Source: Chlorella sorokiniana
Lineage: Eukaryota > Chlorophyta > Trebouxiophyceae > Chlorellales > Chlorellaceae
Length of the DNA: 64,000 bases
NCBI GenBank assembly: GCA_025917655.1
Contig: CP084620.1
Location: 496,001 to 560,000, forward strand
Reading direction: 5' to 3'
The notes under the pieces were generated by a model, which did no database searches, had not been told where the DNA came from, and saw only the letters and a program-made list of their open reading frames with translations. This document shows positions 56,801 through 64,000 of the stretch, piece after piece. Numbering within the stretch: position 1 is the stretch's first letter; each line of letters starts with the position of its first letter. The position numbers were made by a program, and so were the translations under genes.

Positions 56801-59665
56801 AGTGGGGAGCAGCCTCAGGCTGCAGAGGCGAGGCACAAACTGCCCGGCGTTGCCAGCTCCTGCACTCACATGCCCCCCACCCCCACCCTTCACACAAACA
56901 CACAAACGCATGGACCGACGCCCCAGTCCCACCCCCGACCTCCAGCACGCCCCCCCGCTCACTGTCTCCGTGGGCGACGCCGTTGTTGATGACCCAGACG
57001 GGCTCCGTGCCCAGCTCCTCAGCCAGCAGCATGTACTCAAACAGGCCCAGCCCGTCGGTGGACCAGTAGCCCCACACGCCTGTGCAGTGATAGAGGGGGG
57101 AGGTGGGGGGGGGGGAGGATGCGGGCAAATCAAAGGAGGGGATGCAGGGTGTAAGCTGTGTAGCGCGCGGCTCCAGTGTGGTGAAACTAGGGAGGGGCGG
57201 CCACCCTGGCAGAGAAGCTCAGAGCTTGCAGCCAGCATAAGCAGCTGCTTCTGCAGGCCGGGAAGCACGGCGGGCTGGGCGACGGCATCTGCAGAGGCAG
57301 TTGAGCCATGAGCTCTGCCGCGCTGCTGCCGCCCCACCATTCAAGTGCCCCGGCCGCTCTTCGTTGCGCCCAAGCGCCGTCTTCCAGCGGAACGCATTGC
57401 GCATCCAATCGCCCTCGATGTAGCACCCGCCAGGGAAGCGCATGAAGCTGCCAGGTAGTTGTGGTGGCGGCGGTGGTGGTATGTGTGTGCATGGTGGTTG
57501 CAGCGGGCAGGTGGGGTGGGGTGGGGTCTGAGACTTCCATCGAGCGAAAGCGGGGCTGTCCTATCCGCTGGCAGTTTCGGACCGCATACTGCAAGCTATA
57601 CACACAAGTTCCTGCTGAGCCTCATGCCCAGCAGCATCCCCTTCTAACACCACCCTCCCCCTTTAAGCAGGGGCAACGAGAGTGCACTGCTCACGCTGGC
57701 TTCAGCGCCTTGAGCGCCCCCAGCAGGTCGGCACGAAAGGGCCAGGGGTTCATCATGCCCGCCCCGCGCCGCACGTTGTCAGCGGGGAACAGGCTCACCG
57801 AGTCCACCACCAGGCTGCCCGGCCCGTTAAACAGGATGGCCAGCCGTGCGGCGGTGTCTGCAGGCGGCCCAGGAAACACTAGAGTGTTTGCCACTGATCA
57901 ATGCCAGTCACGAATGCTCCTTTCCGAGCACAAGGCTGAATTTGCAGGGCAGCAGCATGGCTTTTTGGCAACACCCCGCCCGCCATGCGCTCGGCTGTGA
58001 TAGCTGCAGATGAGGGGGCAGGCGTGCTGGCTCACCCGTGGCAGTGGATGTCAGCTCAGCCTCGTACCGCTGCCAGTCGCCGCCCGACACCACAAAGGTG
58101 GCGGCGGCGTACAGAGTGGCGACGTGCTCCCGACGAGCGCCACTGTCACGTTCTTGGCGCTCTGCAGGGGCAGCCAGGTGTTGAGGGATCAGAAGGCAGA
58201 GCACTGGGCGCGTGGCGAGTTGCGCAAGCACGCTGCAAGGCTGGGGGCTGCTTGCGTTCAGGAAAGCTCTGTGGAGGGAGAAGAGAACCGAGTGCAACGG
58301 GGGCAGGAGAAGAAAGCGCAGCGGAAGCAGGACTGGGCAGACCAAGCCGGCGGCAGCGGCAGCCTGCGCGTGTGGCTCACGTCGGGGCAGCGCATGTAGA
58401 GCGAGAGGGTGTAGGAGCGCCCCGCCTCGGCGTAGACCCCCAGAACCCAAAGTTGAGCATGCCGGAGCGGGGCTCTGCGGCAGGCAATAAGGGTAAAGCA
58501 GGCTCAGGCGTGCAGTATCACCTGATGAAACCTGCAGGGCACCGCTCCAGATACACGCCAGCGATGAACCCAGCAGCACCCGACCAGCCGCCAAAGGGAG
58601 GCGCAAGGCAGCAAGCGCCTCACCCACGCCGGCCGTCAGCTCCATTGCGACCGTGTTGCCCTCATTCAGGGGTTTCTCCTTGGTGAGAACCGCGGTGGTG
58701 CCAGGAAGCGGCTGCCAGGCGATGATAATGTCGTTGCTGCGCCCGGGAGTGGGAAGGGAACGGGGAGGAGGGGCAGGGGGCTAATAAGAGAGAAGCTGGG
58801 AGGGCACGGAGAGATGGTGCGCAGCTTCAGGTGCAACTTGGGCAGGGGCAGGGTGCAGGTGGTTGTGAACTGTAGGCGGCTGGAATTGGAAATTTTCCAA
58901 AACAAGCAAGTGCAGTTTGCTTTCTATCCCCATAGACAGCTGAAGGGCAGTGTGCCGAGGGGGTGCGCGGCAGCAGCAGCGAGATAACCCCCTTGCGGCT
59001 ACCCACAGAGGGTCGTAGTTGGCGTCTTGCCCCCGCTCTTCCAGATACTCCCGCTTGCTGCTGTAGCTGCGGTTGCTGGGGTTCTCCCAGGGGGTGTGCA
59101 GCGGCTGCATGGGGTGGCGGTGGCGAGCCGCCAGGGCAGGCAGGTCCACGGGGTGTCGGGCAGCCGCCGCGGCCGAGAAGCCGGTGGCGGCGGAAAGCGC
59201 GTCGAAGCTTCGGTCCTGCACCATTTCTGCGTACAAGCCGCCATCGCCGGCGTGGCCAATCTGTGCAATTTCGGGAGGGATGACTGGAATGTGAGGGGGC
59301 GACAGCGTGTGCCCACAAAGGCGGCGGGACATACCTTGCATGGCTGACGACCGGCGACCAACCGCGGTTTCAGCACCTCAAAAGCATATGCATGCACTCA
59401 CAACTACATCACGTGCCTGGCACAAGCCAAAACCAGCCGGAAGGGGCCGCAAGGTTGGTGCCCGCCGGCCCGCATCACCGCAGACGCCTCACCTCTTCGA
59501 AAAAGATGCCATACAGAACGCTGCTGATCGTCTTGCGCTTGGTCAGGTCCACCGTGACGGAGGCATTCAAGGCAGTTCAGTAGACAGGGGCTCCGCAGAC
59601 AAGCGCTGCTGTGCAGCCGTGCTACAGGCCCCAATCAGGAGCAGCACGAGAGTTAGGACACGCAT
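53823..59665 (-). CDS. alpha-L-arabinofuranosidase, glycoside hydrolase family 51
   Basis: Removes arabinofuranosyl side chains from arabinans, arabinoxylans or arabinogalactan proteins; a secreted or vacuolar enzyme. MRVLTLVLLLIGACSTAAQ is a signal peptide. After one missing base near 59570 come LNASVTVDLTKRKTISSVLY and GIFFEE, then IGHAGDGGLYAEMVQDRSFD, the strongly conserved opening of GH51. A carbohydrate-binding-like beta domain (LYAAATFVVSGGDWQRYEAE, LAILFNGPGSLVVDSVSLFP) follows. The catalytic barrel has RFMRFPGGCYIEGDWMRNAF, WGYWSTDGLGLFEYMLLAEE, WAINYMAIGNE with the acid/base Glu, DLWDWHIYTNPTDMFSKRNY and HYIFASEYAV with the nucleophile Glu. FVHWNNRPWPTNMIVIDN and QMFRQAQGSHY follow. 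The last exon ends in an Arg-rich, hydrophobic tail that may be a frame artefact after VNVLQLHLG. About seventeen introns. Confidence 0.93.
54238..54308. repeat. CA-rich microsatellite in a GH51 intron
   Basis: Plus-strand CA pairs, about thirteen in the main run at 54240-54266, with further cacaca groups to 54308. On the sense strand this is a GT-rich tract whose end is the 5' splice site itself (CCAAG then gtgtgtgtggg). Confidence 0.85.
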
Positions 59666-60553
59666 GGCCTCCTAGCCACCACCAGCAACGCTGGGGCTGG
59701 CAGGTTGCGTTTCGGAGGTGGTGATTCACCGATCAGGGCACCCTGACTGAGTCAGGGTTCTTGCTGAAGCTCAGGTGCTTGTGACAAACTGGGCAGCGGG
59801 CTTATCGGCGCCTCAAACAGCGTGTCCAGCCTGTGCCCCGCCACCTGTGCGCCGCTGGCGGCGGCTGGCCGAAATCTCCAATCCAGCTGGATTGATTGAG
59901 GGTTTAGGGCGTTGCTTTTAAAAATTGTCATGAATAAGCCTTGGGTGGTTGTGAATAAGTGAACATGTTGATGAGTGATCTGAAGGCGGTCGCAGTGCTT
60001 CTTCATGCAGCAGCGCCCGCAAGGTGCAGCTATCAAGGGGCAGGTACTGCAATGGCAGGCGTCTTGCCTTTGACACAAGTACCATCTATAACAACGTACT
60101 CGACCCCTATCTTGTATAAAGATCAATGTGTCCTGCCTGTCGTGCACAACTCCTTCCGCAACTGAAAAATCCGGCGCCCGCTGAGCTGGCTCCCCTCGCT
60201 GCGGCGGTGCACAACAATTGGAAGCTTACATGCCCTGTTTCGTCTCGAGATCGCTAGATTGGTTCATTGTAGGTCGATCTGTCGTGAAAAGTCACTATCC
60301 GGTCGCAAACCAAGTCAAAGCGGAAAGGACGGCGCCCTTGCCTTGTAGGGCACCAGCGCCATGACTTCGCGACAGGCAGGCCTCGGGCACCTTTTCCCTG
60401 AAGCCCCAGTGGAAGGAGGGGTCAGCCGCTGGCTCTGCCTGCGCCGCCACCCAGCCTGGCGAGCTCCCCTCCCAGCATCCCTTGAGCAATTGCTCTGCCG
60501 TCTTTGGAAACTGTGAGCGCAGCATCAGGTTGTCGAGAGCAGGCATTGCATCA
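59666..60553. promoter_or_regulatory. divergent upstream region of the GH51 gene (-) and the long coiled-coil gene (+)
   Basis: At 888 bases this is the longest gene-free stretch. It is AT-richer than average at 59890-59960 and 60085-60130. A TATAAA at 60115-60120 (gtataaagatc) is the best core promoter candidate for the plus-strand gene, though it lies about 430 bases before the ATG, so a 5' intron or long leader would be needed. No coding region, RNA gene or repeat was recognised. The plus-strand frame is open from a TTG at 60482, but an ATG occurs first at 60554. Confidence 0.4.
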
Positions 60554-63500
60554 ATGGCCCCATCAGGCTTTCCGGCATCGTTGCAGCCGGCCGCCATGCC
60601 CGTCGCTGCAGCCACTGCCGCGTGGCAAGGACCCTCAGCAGCGGCATCACCAGCTCAATCAAAACCCTCTTCCCCTGCCTCGCAAAGCCAGCAAGGTGGC
60701 ATGCCGTCGCTACGCCCCCTGTCGCGCCCTTCATCACGCGGCAGCGCCCAGGCTGGCAGCAGCGCGGCGGCACCAGGCTTCTGGGCGCACCAGTCGGCCT
60801 CGAAGCTGCTGGATGCCAGCATCCGCAGCCCCGAGCTGAAGCTGCAGCTGCTGACGCGGGCAGTGGAAGAGAGCCGCGCCAAGACGATCCAGCTACAGCA
60901 AGACCGCTTCAGCGCGCCGAAACACTGCGCCAGCTGTGTGAGGAGGCAGGCGCCCGACAGGGGCATTGGCCGCCCCTCGGGCCCAGAAGACGACGATGCG
61001 CTGCCGCGATGCATCGACCTGCTCAGCGCACAGCTGAGGAACCTGAGGCAGCAGGCAGCGCAGCAGGAGGCGGCAACGGTGCAAGCGCAGGCGCAGTACC
61101 ATCAAGCAGCGGGGCAGGTGGTTGCTGCGCAGGCGGAACGGGATGAGCTCCAGCGCCGGCTGGAGGAGTCGCGCTGTGCCGTGGCACAGCGGGAACGGGC
61201 GGCGGCGGAGCTGCAGGCCAGGGTGGGGCAGCTGGGGGAGCAGCTGGAGGCGGCGGCTGGGGCGGCGAGGCAGAAACTGGAGGTGCAGCTGGCCAAATGC
61301 TGCGCGGAAGCCCAGACTGCCGAGTGAGCCGCGAGGCGGCAGCGCCGAGATGCTTGTGCCCTTGACCTGCTGTGTGTACCGGCGCCATAATTTTGCATGG
61401 CTGATGCTCGGTGACCTGGTCCCTCACAAACCCTGTCCGTGCAGGACGCTGCGCAGCCGGGTTGCTGAGCTGGAGCAGGAGGTGGAGGCTGCGCAGCAGG
61501 CAAAGCGCACGGCCGTCGCTGACAACGAGCGGCTGGCGGCGCAGGCAGAGCGGCAGCTGCACCAGCTCAAGGAGGCCTCCGCCAAGCAGGCAGAGACCGA
61601 GCAGCAGCTTGGGTGAGTTGCCACCGACTGTTTGTGCCTCACCCAGGATCAAGGGAAACGTGACGGCCATGTGACCTTTGCAATGTGAGCGTTGCGGAAA
61701 CATTGCTGAGCATTCTGTCTGAAATGCCTCTGCTGCCCTGCTTGCAGCGATACGGGCCCTGCTCTCGCCGACATGCAGCAGCGCCTCTGCCAGCTGGAGG
61801 CGCAGGGCCACGCTCTCGCTGCTGACTGCGGGCAGCTGCGGCAGGCGCTGCAGGGCAGCCAGCAGCGTGCGCAGCAGGCAGAGCAGCTCAACGCAGGGCT
61901 GCAGGCTCGGTGCGCGGCGGCAGCAGGCCAGCAAGCTAACCTGCAGAAGGTACTGGCTAAGCTTCAGGGCGAGCTGGCGCAAGAGCGGGGGAGAAGCAGG
62001 GGCTCATCACAGCACTGGCTGAGGAGCGGCGGGTGACTGCAGAGCAGAGGGCGGCAGTTCAGGAGCGCAGCAACAAGATTGCGTCCCTCTGCGCTAAGCT
62101 GGACGCGTACTCGAAGCGCATTGTGGCGGCAGAGTCCCAGCTGGAAAGCGCGACGCAACTCGCCGAGCACGAGGCGGCCCAGCGGAAGCTGCTGGAACAG
62201 AGAGCGCGGCAGATGCGGCACGACAACAGCAGCCTGCGCGACTCCATCGCTGACTTGGCGGCGGCAGAGGGGCGGCTGCACAAGCGAGCAGCGGAGCTGG
62301 AGCGGCAGCTGGCGAGCAGGGAGGCGGCCTGCGCTGCACTGGAGGAGCGGTGCCGGAGCCAAGAGCAGCAGGCAGCAGCTGCCCGCGAGCAGGAGCAGGT
62401 GCTGAGGGCGGAGCTGGACAACCAGGGGCGGCAGCTGCAGCGCATGGCTTCGCTGCAGCAGCAGCTGGCTGAGCAGAGTCAGCGGGCGGACGACAGGGCT
62501 GGGAGGCGCTGGCTGCGCATGCTAGAGCAGCTGCCGCCGAGGCGACTGCGGCTGAGCTGGCTGCTGCCAAGCAGGGGTTGGAGAGGGCGGCGCAGGAGGC
62601 AGAGCTGCTCTGCCAGCGACTGCAGCGGCAGCTGAGCGGCAGCCAGGCATCCCTGCAGGCAGCCTCCAAGGAGCTGCTTGAGGCCAGGGCGGGTTTGGCT
62701 GACGCCAGCTCGCAGCGGGAGCGGCACGCCGCTGCCGTGCGGGCTTTGGAGGAGCAGCACTCGCGGCGCAAGGCCAGGTGCGCAATCTTCTCTCTGTAAC
62801 AGTTAAGTCAAGTCAAGTCACCTTGCCCGAGCCCTGTAGCGTGCCTTTCATCCCTCCTGACCCCTACAAAGACTGCTTGATCATGAAAGTTTTTCCAGCG
62901 CACTCAATGGTTGGTGCAATGGGTGCGTAATGCCATGAATGTTGCAGGAATGTGCATCTGGAGCGCGAGTGTCGGCAGCAGGCGATCGTCATTGCAGAGC
63001 TGCAGGCTGCCGCCGTCTCTCTGTCGGCGCGGCTGGACGCAGCCCGGGTGCAGGGCGAGGCGCTGCGGCGCTACGCAACGGCCCACGGCGCTGCCTACGG
63101 CAGGCTCAGCGGGCACGCCGGCGCGCTGCACCAGCAGCTGCTGCGCCAGCTCAGCTCGCTGCTGCACCTGTGCCGACATCTCAGCCTGCAGGTGGCGGCG
63201 GCGCTGGCAGCGGCGGATCCCACCGCTGCGCTGGAGGCGCAGCAGGGTATTGCCGCCACCGCTGAGGGCGGAAGCAGAGTCGCTGGAGAAGCTGATGCAG
63301 CAGGGGAGGGTGCCGCCGTCCAAGCGGCGGTGGTTGCCGCGGCTGCACTGTGTGTGGAGAGCCTGCGCACCGAACTACGGGTGGCGGTACAGCTGCTGCA
63401 GCAACAGGCGGGCAGCAGCGAGGTGCAGCGGCTGGCAGAGGTGCCAGCGGGCATAACGCGGGCTCTGGCCGCTGACCTTGCAGGTTTGGACCCGGCGCTG

Positions 63501-64000
63501 CTGGCATCGCCGCATACGGAGGTTTTCCCTATCGGTGCTCCTGCGTCAGGCATCCACAGCAGCGACCAGGGTGATCCGCAAGACAGCAGAGGCTCCGGTG
63601 CAGCTCCTGCAGCAGCGCTAGTGCCCACCGGCCCCAGCTCGAGCCCCCAGGGACCACCCGCCACAGGCAGCCCTGCGGCCGACCCTGCCTCTGCGCTGTC
63701 CGCACAAGTGGCGCAGATGGAGGGCCAGCTGGAGGGGCTGGTGCAGAGGGCGGCGGAGAGCGCGGCACGCGCGCACGCGGCGGCGGCGCTGCAGCAGGAA
63801 GAGCAGCAGGCGCGGCAGCATGCTCAGGATGTGGCGACGGAGCTGAGAGCCACGCTTGGTGCGACGCAGGTGGGTGCGGCGCGGGGAGGCCCGCTGTCGG
63901 CTGCATATGGGTATTTCGTCCACTGACATGGCAGGCTGTCCTCAAGGTTTAGATGGCAAGAAGGAGACATCACTGCCTCTGAATTGGCTGCCGCCCCGCA
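60554..64000 (+). CDS. long coiled-coil protein, family unknown (3' end outside window)
   Basis: From the ATG in MAPSGFPASLQP the first 110 residues are Ala/Ser/Gln/Pro-rich and disordered. SASKLLDASIRSPELKLQLL and VEESRAKTIQLQQDR begin a coiled coil that runs nearly without break for several hundred residues (QAERDELQRRLEESRCAV, RVAELEQEVEAAQQAKRTAV, NKIASLCAKLDAYSKRIVAA, ELERQLASREAACAALEERC). After an intron, RECRQQAIVIAELQAAAV leads to a helical region (LHQQLLRQLSSLLHLCRHLS) and a Ser/Pro/Gly-rich linker with a final helix. Introns at 61323, 61613, 62775 and 63870 have GT-AG ends and keep phase. Single-base gaps at 61987-61991 and 62501-62503, and a frame wobble near 60920-60970, break it. 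Such proteins are often centriolar, flagellar or Golgi tethers, but no signature decides. Confidence 0.6.

Noticed and set aside
1-64000. Mobile elements, virus-like elements and CRISPR arrays
   Set aside because: No transposase, reverse transcriptase, integrase or capsid-like reading frame, no long terminal or inverted repeats, and no array of short repeats with unique spacers were seen.

Overview
The window is GC-rich nuclear DNA of a green alga, most likely a Trebouxiophyte of the Chlorella type. The evidence is dense genes cut by many short GT-AG introns, plastid-targeted proteins of plant lineage (a plant-type amidophosphoribosyltransferase with a transit peptide, a RETICULATA-related DUF3411 protein), and strongly G/C-biased third codon positions. 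I see no tRNA, rRNA, CRISPR array, operon, virus-like element or transposon. Species and exact exon borders are inference, because no transcript data are available.

Layout, left to right: a possible 3' end of an unknown gene (1-169); purF (-, 682-5324); a ribonuclease kappa-like small membrane protein (+, 5787-6354); MRD1/RBM19, a multi-RRM pre-rRNA processing factor (-, 6501-12207), head-to-head with FCF1/UTP24 (+, 12696-14370); a secreted laccase-like multicopper oxidase (-, 14870-20860); a poly-Gln coiled-coil protein (-, 21249-24223); an EF-hand protein (-, 24703-25778); an unknown multi-pass membrane protein (+, 26346-27851); a SET-domain lysine methyltransferase (+, 28080-29935); the Hsp70-Hsp90 co-chaperone HOP/STI1 (-, 30189-34620); a multi-Myb DMTF1/REB1-like protein (+, 34972-38283); HGH1 (+, 39046-40966); a GLTSCR1/BICRA-domain protein (-, 41240 to about 42378); a RETICULATA-related plastid membrane protein with a minisatellite in one intron (-, 43055-46450); the eIF5-mimic BZW (+, 46771-50765); a 2-oxoglutarate/Fe(II) oxygenase (+, about 51243-53545); a GH51 alpha-L-arabinofuranosidase (-, 53823-59665); and a long coiled-coil protein running off the right edge (+, from 60554).

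Several genes share a theme of ribosome production and protein synthesis or folding (MRD1, FCF1, HGH1, BZW, HOP), and MRD1 and FCF1 share one promoter region. Purine synthesis, wall-sugar hydrolysis and extracellular oxidation make up much of the rest.

Almost every gene needs single-base gaps, nearly always in short G or C runs, to read through its conserved domain. The pattern across unrelated housekeeping genes points to consensus errors in the assembly rather than pseudogenes. No clearly new biological system was found. The most unusual items are a glutamine at the axial type-1 copper position of the oxidase, the about 21-copy minisatellite with higher-order structure, and a consistent polarity of GT/G and CA/C tracts inside introns.
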